Source: Pseudomonas sp. DTU12.3 (GTDB lineage: Bacteria > Pseudomonadota > Gammaproteobacteria > Pseudomonadales > Pseudomonadaceae). Taken from it: a DNA stretch of 64,000 bases. The stretch is taken from assembly GCF_004124275.1 (NCBI RefSeq), contig NZ_CP027218.1:62001-126000 (forward strand), read 5' to 3'. The notes under the pieces were generated by a model that did no database searches, had not been told where the DNA came from, and was given only the letters and a program-made list of their open reading frames with translations. Position 1 is the stretch's first letter. Each line of letters begins with the position of its first letter. The position numbers and the translations under genes are program-made. This document shows positions 56,135 to 64,000 of the stretch, in pieces.

Positions 56135-56168
56135 GGGCTTGGGGATTATTCCCCAGGCCCTTTTTTTT
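56135..56168 (+). terminator. rho-independent terminator of aspA
   Basis: GGGCTTGGGGA and TCCCCAGGCCC form an 11-base stem (one mismatch) around TTAT, followed by eight Ts. It lies 64 bases after the aspA stop. Confidence 0.93.
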
Positions 56169-56217
56169 AACTTCTTTGCGGGTAGGACGTTAAATGTTTT
56201 GTGTATTTGATACCGCC

Positions 56218-56291
56218 AAGATCGCAGCCTTCGGCAGCTCCTGCATTGATTGACGTACACCTGTAAGAGCTGCCGAAGGCTGCGATCTTTT
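56218..56291. repeat. REPIN-like inverted repeat in the aspA-symporter gap
   Basis: Arms AAGATCGCAGCCTTCGGCAG and CTGCCGAAGGCTGCGATCTT with a diverged centre (CTCCTGCATTG...CTGTAAGAG). The whole gap 56072-56557 (486 bases) holds the aspA terminator, this repeat and, from about 56300 on, unassigned sequence that should contain the symporter promoter. I see no gene in it. Confidence 0.88.
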
Positions 56292-56557
56292 GATCTTGCA
56301 GCAACCTCGTTTCGTCGCTTGCACCACTACCGTGCAGACGGGCGCGCCACTGATCGGTATAGTGCCGCCCCTCTTCGCGTGAGCGGTCGTCGGTAACGAG
56401 GCCATAACCCATGCGAAACCCGAACTAATAACAAACCCGCGAAATGGATCGGGGACGAAACCCTCGCCTCACCTGTTGTGCCGCGCGCAAACCGGTGTAA
56501 CGCGATGTTTCCGACCTTCCAGCATTTGCTTACACAATAAACAGCGAGGAAAAATCC

Positions 56558-58003
56558 ATGCTCGAAGTCATTAACGACTTCCTCTCAGGGAAAGTACTGA
56601 TCGTGCTCATTGTCGGGCTCGGTAGCTACTTCACGATTCGCTCGCGTTTCGTTCAGTTGCGTCACTTCTTCCACATGTTCGCGGTGTTCCGCGACAGCCT
56701 CAAAGGCAGCGCCGGGCAACTCAGCTCGTTCCAGGCCCTAATGCTCAGCCTCGCCGGCCGAGTGGGCGCAGGCAACATCGCCGGTGTCGGCATCGCCGTG
56801 ACCCTCGGTGGTCCGGGTGCGGTGTTCTGGATGTGGGTGACCGCACTGGTCGGCATGTCCAGCAGCTTCTTCGAGTGCACTCTGGCCCAAGTCTACAAGC
56901 GCGCCGAGGGCGACGGCCTGTACCGTGGCGGCCCGGCCTACTACATCCAGCACGGCCTCAAGCTCAAAGGCATGGCGGTGGTGTTTTCCGTCCTGCTGCT
57001 GGTCACCTACGGCTTCGCCTTCATCGGCCTGCAGTCCTACACCGTGACCCACTCGCTGCAGAACGCCTTTGAGTTCAATCCACAACACACCGGTATCGTC
57101 CTCGCGGTGTTGCTGGCCATCACCTTCATCGGCGGCATCAAGCGTATTGCCTCGGTGTCCGACCTGCTGGTTCCGATCAAGACGCTGGCCTATATCGGCG
57201 TGACCTTGTACGTGATCGGTACTCAGATCGAACACGTGCCGGCCATGCTGGAAACCATCTTCAAGAGCGCCTTCGGCCTCGACCCGGCCTTTGGCGGCCT
57301 GCTCGGCAGCGCCATCGTCATGGGCGTGAAGCGTGGCGTATTCGCCAACGAAGCGGGTCTGGGCAGTGCGCCGAACGTCGCCGCCGTGGCCGCCGTAAAG
57401 CACCCGGGCGCGCAAGGCGTGGTTCAGGCCTTCAGCGTGTTCCTCGATACCTTCGTGATCTGCACCTGCACCGCGCTGCTGATCCTGTTGTCGGGTTTTT
57501 ACACCCCGGGCTTCGAAGGTGACGGCATCGTCCTGACCCAGAACTCGCTGGCGGCCGTGGTCGGTGACTGGGGTCGCATGTTCGTCAGCGTCGCGCTGTC
57601 GCTGTTCGTCTTCACCTGCATCCTCTACAACTACTACCTGGGCGAGAACAGCCTGCAATTCCTCACCCGCAACCGCGCCGCACTGATGATTTTCCGTGGC
57701 CTGGTGCTGGCGCTGGTGGTCTGGGGTTCGATGCAGGATCTGTCGACCGTGTTCGCCTTCGCCGACATCACCATGACCTGCCTGGCGTTCGTCAACCTGG
57801 TGGCCCTGGCCATGCTGTTCAAGGTCGGCATGCGTGTGATGCGCGACTACGACGGGCAGCGCCGCGCCGGCGTCAAACAGCCAGTGTTCGACTCGAGCAA
57901 ATTCGCTGATCTGGACCTCGACCTGAAAGCCTGGCCGACCCCGTCTGCCGCTGCCGGCAAGACCGAAGCCGAGCCGCAAGGCGTACCTGCAGCGCAACGC
58001 TGA
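56558..58003 (+). CDS. sodium:alanine/glycine symporter (AGCS family)
   Basis: Inner-membrane amino-acid:sodium symporter, 481 residues with about ten hydrophobic segments. AGCS motifs are visible: FQALMLSLAGRVGAGNIAGV near residue 60, GGPGAVFWMWVTALVGMSSS, and FANEAGLGSAPNVAA at about 265. The C-terminal 60 residues are hydrophilic and proline/alanine-rich. An AGGAAAAATCC site precedes the ATG. It lies upstream of an asparaginase gene, which suggests joint use of amino acids. Confidence 0.95.
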   Translation: MLEVINDFLSGKVLIVLIVGLGSYFTIRSRFVQLRHFFHMFAVFRDSLKGSAGQLSSFQALMLSLAGRVGAGNIAGVGIAVTLGGPGAVFWMWVTALVGMSSSFFECTLAQVYKRAEGDGLYRGGPAYYIQHGLKLKGMAVVFSVLLLVTYGFAFIGLQSYTVTHSLQNAFEFNPQHTGIVLAVLLAITFIGGIKRIASVSDLLVPIKTLAYIGVTLYVIGTQIEHVPAMLETIFKSAFGLDPAFGGLLGSAIVMGVKRGVFANEAGLGSAPNVAAVAAVKHPGAQGVVQAFSVFLDTFVICTCTALLILLSGFYTPGFEGDGIVLTQNSLAAVVGDWGRMFVSVALSLFVFTCILYNYYLGENSLQFLTRNRAALMIFRGLVLALVVWGSMQDLSTVFAFADITMTCLAFVNLVALAMLFKVGMRVMRDYDGQRRAGVKQPVFDSSKFADLDLDLKAWPTPSAAAGKTEAEPQGVPAAQR

Positions 58004-58059
58004 CAGGTGAATGGCGGGCGCATCCCCTGCGCCCGTCAGTTACAGTGCAATGCATTACC

Positions 58060-58148
58060 TGTGGGAGCGGGCTTGCTCGCGAATGCGGTGTGTCAGTCGA
58101 AATTAATGTATCTGACACACCGCATTCGCGAGCAAGCCCGCTCCCACA
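58060..58148. repeat. REPIN-like inverted repeat (GCTCGCGA family) before ansA
   Basis: Perfect arms of more than 35 bases: TGTGGGAGCGGGCTTGCTCG, continuing CGAATGCGGTGTGTCAG, and the full complement. It fills the gap between the symporter and asparaginase genes; the asparaginase start codon is only 26 bases further. Confidence 0.93.
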
Positions 58149-58174
58149 AGGAACTCATCGTTTCGGAGAATCCT

Positions 58175-59179
58175 ATGAACCCTTCGACTTACCCCGCCGC
58201 CCAACACGTCATGGTGCTCTACACCGGTGGCACCATCGGCATGCAGGCCAGCGCCAATGGCCTGGCGCCGGCGTCCGGTTTCGAAGCGCGGATGCGCGAC
58301 TACCTGCACAGCCAGCCTGAACTCGCCGTGCCACACTGGCGCTTCCGTGAGATGTCGCCGCTGATCGACAGCGCCAACATGACTCCGGCCTATTGGCAGC
58401 AACTGCGTGAAGCGGTGGTCGATGCCGTTGACGTGCAAGGCTGCGACAGCGTGCTGATCCTGCATGGCACCGACACGCTGGCGTACAGCGCCGCAGCCAT
58501 GAGTTTCCAGCTCCTCGGGCTGCACGCGCGTGTGTGCTTTACCGGCTCCATGCTGCCGGCCGGCGTGACCGATAGTGATGCCTGGGAAAACCTCGGCGGC
58601 GCACTGGTCGCGCTCGGCCAAGGCCTGGCGCCAGGTGTGCATCTGTACTTCCATGGTGAACGGCTGGACCCGACCCGTTGCGCGAAAGTGCGCAGCTTTG
58701 GCCGTCATCCGTTCAAGCGCCTGGAGCGTCAGGGCGGCGGAGACAAAGCCACCTCGATTCCTGCGTCATTGAACTACAACCAGCCGAAACAACTGGCCAA
58801 GGTTGGCGTGCTGCCACTGTTTCCAGGCATAGGCGCCGAGATTGTCGATAGCCTGCTCGACAGCGGCATTCAGGGCCTGGTGCTGGAGTGCTACGGCAGC
58901 GGCACCGGACCGAGTGACAACGCCGAATTTCTCGCCAGCCTCGGCCGCGCGCGCAATAACGGCGTGGTGGTGGTGGCGGTGACGCAGTGCCATGAAGGCG
59001 GCGTCGAGCTGGATGTGTATGAAGCCGGCAGTCGGCTGCGTAGCGTCGGCGTGCTGTCGGGCGGCGGCATGACCCGTGAAGCGGCGTTCGGCAAATTGCA
59101 TGGTTTGCTCGGCGCCGGCCTGGAAAACGCCGAAATACGTCGCCTGATCGAACTCGACCTGTGTGGCGAACTGAGCTGA
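58175..59179 (+). CDS. ansA: type I L-asparaginase
   Basis: Cytoplasmic hydrolase of asparagine to aspartate and ammonia, 334 residues. The two catalytic threonine motifs are present: YTGGTIGMQ (Thr17, Thr20) and HGTDT (97-101, with the Asp/Thr pair). PLIDSANMTPAYWQQL is typical of the type I (AnsA) group. No signal peptide is present. The ATG at 58175 follows a TCGGAGAATCCT site. With aspA and the AGCS symporter close by, it forms an aspartate/asparagine catabolism neighbourhood. Confidence 0.94.
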   Translation: MNPSTYPAAQHVMVLYTGGTIGMQASANGLAPASGFEARMRDYLHSQPELAVPHWRFREMSPLIDSANMTPAYWQQLREAVVDAVDVQGCDSVLILHGTDTLAYSAAAMSFQLLGLHARVCFTGSMLPAGVTDSDAWENLGGALVALGQGLAPGVHLYFHGERLDPTRCAKVRSFGRHPFKRLERQGGGDKATSIPASLNYNQPKQLAKVGVLPLFPGIGAEIVDSLLDSGIQGLVLECYGSGTGPSDNAEFLASLGRARNNGVVVVAVTQCHEGGVELDVYEAGSRLRSVGVLSGGGMTREAAFGKLHGLLGAGLENAEIRRLIELDLCGELS

Positions 59180-59310
59180 TCGCTCCGACTGTCAGGATTA
59201 AAACCGCGCAGCATATATATCTACCACCATCACCCAATCGTGCCCCCCTAGCATGAAGCAACCCCGAGGCCTGGCCTCGGGAAGCTCCATCACCAATGCA
59301 GGGATGCACG

Positions 59311-62300
59311 ATGATTTCATCCAGCTCAAGCTCCACTCCACAAGCCGTCAGCGACGCCAAACCCATTGAAGCGCTGATCACTCAACTCAGTGTCGGACCC
59401 GACTTGCGCGATGTGGCCTCCGTCCTGCTGCGCCAGCATTTGCGCGAAAAGTATCCCGCGCTGGATCTGGATCCCGCCATCACAATGGTCGGTAGCCCGT
59501 ACTGGTCGCTGATCGACGACCAGATTGTGGCCGGAACCACGACTTATCAGGCACTCACTGAAATTCTCGCCAACCAGGTCGTGCACGGCATCCCGGCCCT
59601 CTACATCGAGGGCGAACACTTTCTGGCGCAACAACCGATCAGCGAACCTGCCGTACACTTGCCGGTGCGAATTGACGAAATCGCCAGCCTGCTCAATCTG
59701 CTGGCACCGGTGATGCTCACGGCTTTTCAGGAACAGCAGCTTGCGTACTGGAACAACAGCGATGACAGCTCCGGGCCACGCTGGCATGCGTTGGCCGGCA
59801 CCCTGCGCAGCCTCTGGAACGTCAATCAAATAGAAGGATGGAGTGATACTGACTGCGCGATGGCACGCACGCTTTATCAAACGCCAGTGCACGCCGACAG
59901 AAAACCCGAAGATGCCTATCAGGTTAACGCGTACCTGATCGCTATCGACCTGATCGATGGCGATGACGTCAAACACCTGAACGAAGTTTCGATGGTGGTG
60001 TTGATCGGCAAACAGGAGACCAAAACGGTCATCCTTGCCCATTCATTACTTAATGGTTACCAGAAGTTCGACTCTCTGGAAAAGCTCGGAGAAAGCTTGC
60101 CCGAGCACATCAGCGCGGCCCAGACCTACCGCAATTTGGAATGGCGGTTGCTTGAACCCCTCGGCAGTATTTTCGACTATCAGGCCTGTGCATTGGTCTC
60201 CATTCAAATCGATGTGATCGGTTCGCTGGACTTCTCTCACAGCGTTTCGACTGAAGCCGAAAAACCAATATCCACATCGACACCTGAAGTGCATGAGTCT
60301 GCGAAAAATAACAGTCCGAGCCTGGACTGGTTCAGGGACGCCCTGCCCGACTGGCTGAGTAACGCTTCCCTGCCCGACCTGAACAACTACTCTCGCCACC
60401 TGAAGGATCTGGCCGCGTTAAACAGTCAGAACGCTGGAAAATCCTATCTGGATGGCATCCTGCCGATCAGCGAATATGCGTTGAGCCAACTGAATACCCT
60501 GCATGCCCAAACCCTGCTTGAGCACGCTGAACAATTGCGCACCGCACCCGAACTGGAAACGGCGCTGGAGTCGCTTCAACTGCGGGTGAAAAGCCCGGTG
60601 ATCTGGGGCACGTTTACCGTTCCGGGAAAGATCGACACCTACAACTTCAGTGTCGTCGAGCTGGCCTTGCAGAATCTGATCGCGGTTCCCCCTCTGGGCA
60701 ACAAAACCCTTGTCTCAACGCGCGACAAGACGTTGCCTTCATGGCTGACCGTGGATTATCTGGAAGATCTCGTCACCCGCGCGGACATCGGTACAACCTA
60801 CCCGGCGCTGATCAAAAAACAATTGCTCGACAGCACGTCGACAGTGGCTGCCCGACAGACTCTGTTCGCCCGACACTTGCGCATCCAGCTACCTTTGCTG
60901 GCCCTGCAATGCAAGATTCGCGGCGAGGCTGGTATTGATGCGCGTGGATACCGCTATGTCATGGCCGTACTGGAAACCGACAGTAAAAATCGTGTAGTCG
61001 AGGATCAGACCATTGTCATGCGTGCGCTGGCCTTTATCCCCAAGCGCAGAACTGACGGCACCGAGGACGAAGTCGCCAACATGTTCGTGATCGGTCCCGA
61101 AGACCCGACCGCCGGGCCATGTCTGTTGTATCGCCCGATGCTCGACCAGCCCCTGAGCCAATATCCGTCAACCAGCAACTTGCTCTACGCCATCCAGCAA
61201 TCGTCCAGCCTGCGCGACTCGGTGCTGGCCTGGTTGCCGGACAACGCCCGCAGCGACTATGCCAACTATGTTTTCCCCGGCACCTTGCCGTCACCTTGGT
61301 CGGTCACCGAGTTTCTGATCGATTCCAGCAAACTCATCATGATGAGCGGGCCGATCGGCCTGAGTTCAAAAAAGCTCGCCGGCGATCTCCCCACCGCGTT
61401 GTTCAAAGCCAACGCGCAGGCAATGGTTGAGCTTGCCGACCGCCAGTCGGTATCCAACAGCGAAAATCGCTGGGCCAGTTTCAAGCGTGCAGGCTGGATA
61501 CTTTTCAACGGCGTCCTACCGTTTCTTGGGCGCGTCGCTGGCGTCGCCACGTGGATCTGGCAGATCATGGATCAACTGCAAGCACTTCAAGAAGCACATG
61601 AACAAGGCGACAAACCCGAGCAATGGGCAGCGCTCACCGATGCGCTGCTCAATCTGGCCATGGCGATCACTCTGCATATTGCCGCCCGCAGTCCGCAAAA
61701 CCCACGATCCCGTCAAGAATCAGTCACCTCAAAGCCGGCTAAAGATCCACTGCCTTCAGTACCGGCACGCACCCTCAAGCAACTCGACAACGGCGCTCCC
61801 CACGAAGTGACAGACTTGCAGCAATCGCTGAACATCAGCGGAGCGGTGAATCAAACGCCGACCAGCCTCAGCCTCGTGCTGAACCGCTTCAAGATCAAGC
61901 GCCCGGAAGGACTGGGGGCTGCCAGTACGGAAAAAGGCCGCTATCTTCATCTCCATCGCCAGGGTAAAAAATGCTACGCGCCGGTAGGCAAGGACTGGTA
62001 CGAAGTCACGGTAGATGAGAACGGCACGGTGAACATCATCGATGCGCAAACAGCGACGCGCTCCGGTCCTGCGCTGTTCAGCAATCTACGTGGAGAATGG
62101 TTCGTCGATACCCGATTGCGCTTGCGCGGCGGCGGCTCAACCAGCATGACGCGTGCGGCTGAAGCCGAAGGTAAAGTGGAGGCGGGCAAACTGCGCACCC
62201 GGCTGGAGGCATTCGAAAACCGCAAAGCGACTGCGCAGCAAGAACTTGAAAAAGCCCATCAGGCGATGAGCACGGCCACCACCGAAACGGTTGCGACTCA

Positions 62301-63951
62301 CCGAGAACAATTCCTTAAGACGCTGGAAACACAACGAGCCGCCTATGGAGAAGCCTTGAGCGATCTCAAGGCATTGCATGTGTTTTCGCCAACGGCCGAC
62401 TATCAGCAGAAATCCCTCAGCTACCTCAAGGCTCAACTTGAACTCACGCATGCCGGCATTCGTGAAGCATTGACCGTCTTCACGCCAAAATTGCGCAGCG
62501 TACTGAATCATCTCGAACGGCAGGCCGAAGCCCGGGAGGATCGACAAATTGCCGAGGCGCGACAGATGATCACGCTCAATCAGGACATGATTACCCTACT
62601 TGAGAATATTCAAGCGCGAATGCAAGAGCTGAAAACGTTCAAAAGGGATGGGTTGCACCTGATTCAACACACCCGCAGAACACTTCCGGCGTATTCGATC
62701 GACGACCTCAAGGCGTTGCAGGTGACGCTGGCGCGCAACACTTGCCTGGCCGAACACTCAGTGGCAACGGCCGCCGAAGCCTGGCGCATCCTTGACCAGA
62801 TTGTCGACACCGCCGACATTGCCGTGCAGGCATTGCGCGACACACTGGAGGAGCGCAGCGTCGCCCGGCTCGACGAGCGCATTGATAGCCTCAACGACCT
62901 GATCGAGCAGTTCAACGTGCTCGATGAACGTCTTGGGGACTTCAACACCACCTACGCCGAACAGGTGCTTGAAGAGCCCTTTGCGCGGTTACGCGGACAA
63001 CTCGATCAGCTCAACCGCAACGCAAAACGCAATCTGGTACTGGTACTTGAAGAACGGGATACCTTGAGAAGCCAGCCAGTGCCACCTCCACAACCGCCGC
63101 GGCCAAAGAAGAAGTTCATCCATACACGCTACAACGGCATGCTGATCGGTGAGCCACGCCTGACTGGACAGGGACTGGGAACCGATCTGGTCGACATCAA
63201 GTCACCTCTTACCAACAAGGTGATTGCCACGTTCCATCAGAAGACACCCGGAGTCTGGGTTGAACGTGTAAGCAATACGTCACCCAAGATCCCGACCCCC
63301 GCACTTGAAACCAGCCTGAACAAAGGACAGACCTTGCTCGATACGCTGGCAGCGTTTACTACCCGCATGGATGAACTCATCAAACAGCCGGGGCGCTCGC
63401 CAGTCGGCGTCGAGTTTCTGTTTCATCAACAGGCCCTGCAACTGGAACACATCAGTAGTGCCATCGAACAGGCACTGACAGACAAAAATGCCACCGAGAG
63501 CAACCTGCGCTCGGCCGCAGTCATCAACAAAAAGCTCAGCGATGCCGTCGACGATCTCTACCTGAAGGCCAGCACAGCCCTGCTGAAAATGACCAAAGAG
63601 CAACCACCCACGCTGATGGCGGTTTCGCGACTACAGAAAAACAACGCAATCAATATCGCCAAAACCGTCACCCGGCGACGCCTCAAAGGTGCCAAGGCAC
63701 TCTATCTGGACGAATACACCGTCACCGACCGGACCACACGCAAAGTGCTCTGGTATGCGCACTTCCTTTATTCGACTTCGTGGGTGCCGAACAAGTCGTT
63801 CCTTTATGCACGCCTCAAAACCCCGCTGGAGCAGCAACAGGGGCAGGAGTCCAATAGCATCCGCGGACTGAGTGGCACACAGCGGCTGGCCTACTATCGC
63901 AGCATGATCGGCCTGGATCAGGCGCAAACGTTGTTTTTCAACAGCGATTGA
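59311..63951 (+). CDS. giant dermonecrotic-toxin-like (DUF6543-type) protein
   Basis: A 1546-residue protein with no signal peptide. The part around residues 520-690 (FARHLRIQLPLLALQCKIRG, ARGYRYVMAV, LPDNARSDYANYVFPG) resembles the dermonecrotic-toxin N-terminal region (DUF6543) of large Pseudomonas proteins. Hydrophobic segments lie at about 728-752 and 775-795. A long alpha-helical coiled-coil stretch runs from about 950 to 1250. A basic, beta-like segment (KKKFIHTRYNGMLIGEPRLT) precedes the last 280 residues. A toxin or host-interaction role is inferred. The ATG at 59311 has AGGGA 7 bases upstream; one at 59296 does not. Confidence 0.8.
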   Translation: MISSSSSSTPQAVSDAKPIEALITQLSVGPDLRDVASVLLRQHLREKYPALDLDPAITMVGSPYWSLIDDQIVAGTTTYQALTEILANQVVHGIPALYIEGEHFLAQQPISEPAVHLPVRIDEIASLLNLLAPVMLTAFQEQQLAYWNNSDDSSGPRWHALAGTLRSLWNVNQIEGWSDTDCAMARTLYQTPVHADRKPEDAYQVNAYLIAIDLIDGDDVKHLNEVSMVVLIGKQETKTVILAHSLLNGYQKFDSLEKLGESLPEHISAAQTYRNLEWRLLEPLGSIFDYQACALVSIQIDVIGSLDFSHSVSTEAEKPISTSTPEVHESAKNNSPSLDWFRDALPDWLSNASLPDLNNYSRHLKDLAALNSQNAGKSYLDGILPISEYALSQLNTLHAQTLLEHAEQLRTAPELETALESLQLRVKSPVIWGTFTVPGKIDTYNFSVVELALQNLIAVPPLGNKTLVSTRDKTLPSWLTVDYLEDLVTRADIGTTYPALIKKQLLDSTSTVAARQTLFARHLRIQLPLLALQCKIRGEAGIDARGYRYVMAVLETDSKNRVVEDQTIVMRALAFIPKRRTDGTEDEVANMFVIGPEDPTAGPCLLYRPMLDQPLSQYPSTSNLLYAIQQSSSLRDSVLAWLPDNARSDYANYVFPGTLPSPWSVTEFLIDSSKLIMMSGPIGLSSKKLAGDLPTALFKANAQAMVELADRQSVSNSENRWASFKRAGWILFNGVLPFLGRVAGVATWIWQIMDQLQALQEAHEQGDKPEQWAALTDALLNLAMAITLHIAARSPQNPRSRQESVTSKPAKDPLPSVPARTLKQLDNGAPHEVTDLQQSLNISGAVNQTPTSLSLVLNRFKIKRPEGLGAASTEKGRYLHLHRQGKKCYAPVGKDWYEVTVDENGTVNIIDAQTATRSGPALFSNLRGEWFVDTRLRLRGGGSTSMTRAAEAEGKVEAGKLRTRLEAFENRKATAQQELEKAHQAMSTATTETVATHREQFLKTLETQRAAYGEALSDLKALHVFSPTADYQQKSLSYLKAQLELTHAGIREALTVFTPKLRSVLNHLERQAEAREDRQIAEARQMITLNQDMITLLENIQARMQELKTFKRDGLHLIQHTRRTLPAYSIDDLKALQVTLARNTCLAEHSVATAAEAWRILDQIVDTADIAVQALRDTLEERSVARLDERIDSLNDLIEQFNVLDERLGDFNTTYAEQVLEEPFARLRGQLDQLNRNAKRNLVLVLEERDTLRSQPVPPPQPPRPKKKFIHTRYNGMLIGEPRLTGQGLGTDLVDIKSPLTNKVIATFHQKTPGVWVERVSNTSPKIPTPALETSLNKGQTLLDTLAAFTTRMDELIKQPGRSPVGVEFLFHQQALQLEHISSAIEQALTDKNATESNLRSAAVINKKLSDAVDDLYLKASTALLKMTKEQPPTLMAVSRLQKNNAINIAKTVTRRRLKGAKALYLDEYTVTDRTTRKVLWYAHFLYSTSWVPNKSFLYARLKTPLEQQQGQESNSIRGLSGTQRLAYYRSMIGLDQAQTLFFNSD

Positions 63952-63973
63952 GTCGCCCGGACGAACCATGCGA

Positions 63974-63995
63974 ACGCCCGCCAACGCGCGGGCGT
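63974..63995 (+). terminator. hairpin after the giant gene (cut by the window edge)
   Basis: ACGCCCGC and GCGGGCGT pair around CAACGC, 22 bases after the stop codon. The window ends 5 bases later, so a T run cannot be checked. Confidence 0.5.
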
Positions 63996-64000
63996 CTCGC

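Noticed and set aside
59263..59281. Hairpin CCCGAGG/CCTCGGG between asparaginase and the giant gene
   Set aside because: Plausible stem, but followed by AAGCTCC rather than Ts; could be chance in GC-rich DNA.

Overview
The window is chromosomal DNA from a Pseudomonas, most likely of the P. fluorescens group. Three things support this. The housekeeping gene order (hupA, rubredoxin reductase and rubredoxin, ubiC-ubiA, phoB-phoR, phoU-pstBACS, purK-purE, a LysR gene and aspA) is the one I know from Pseudomonas. The coding DNA is GC-rich. The gaps carry the long inverted repeats (REPIN-like elements) typical of fluorescent pseudomonads. I saw no tRNA, rRNA, CRISPR array or transposase gene.

Region 1 (1-22938, all minus strand) is a complete type VI secretion (T6SS) structural cluster. 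In transcription order it reads tssA, tssB, tssC, tssE, [PAAR protein, DUF6402-like protein, two small membrane proteins], tssF, tssG, clpV, a sigma-54 activator (sfa), a tiny lipoprotein, an FHA protein, tssJ, tssK, tssL, tssM, a PP2C phosphatase and a Ser/Thr kinase cut by the window edge. Apart from the bracketed insert, this is the order of the P. aeruginosa HSI-II cluster. The insert is AT-richer in part and looks like a cargo (effector/immunity) cassette placed inside the structural operon.

Region 2 (22939-30153, plus strand) starts with a 715-base gap and continues with a chain of ATGA-overlapping genes: vgrG, a DUF4123 adaptor, a lipoprotein and a class-3-type lipase. This is a VgrG-adaptor-immunity-phospholipase effector module. 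The adaptor is frameshifted by what looks like an extra GC dinucleotide. A small secreted protein and a strong terminator close the region.

Region 3 (30192-47532) is core genome: HU, rubredoxin electron transfer, early ubiquinone synthesis, and the phosphate regulon. The regulon comprises phoB-phoR and pstS-pstC-pstA-pstB-phoU, with recognisable Pho boxes before phoB, pstS and pstC. A CorC/CNNM-type membrane protein, an M23 peptidase and a response regulator lie between the two phosphate blocks.

Region 4 (47533-59179) holds an MFS transporter, an acyl-CoA thioesterase, a hexose-6-phosphate mutarotase, DUF3299 and GlsB-type proteins, purEK with a hairpin in its leader, a HypT-like LysR regulator, aspartase, a sodium:alanine/glycine symporter and a type I asparaginase.

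Region 5 (59311-63951) is one very large protein (1546 residues) that resembles the Pseudomonas dermonecrotic-toxin-like (DUF6543) family.

The best candidates for poorly described biology are the cassette inside the T6SS operon (16550-18910), the frameshifted adaptor with its lipase module (23654-29643), and the giant toxin-like protein.
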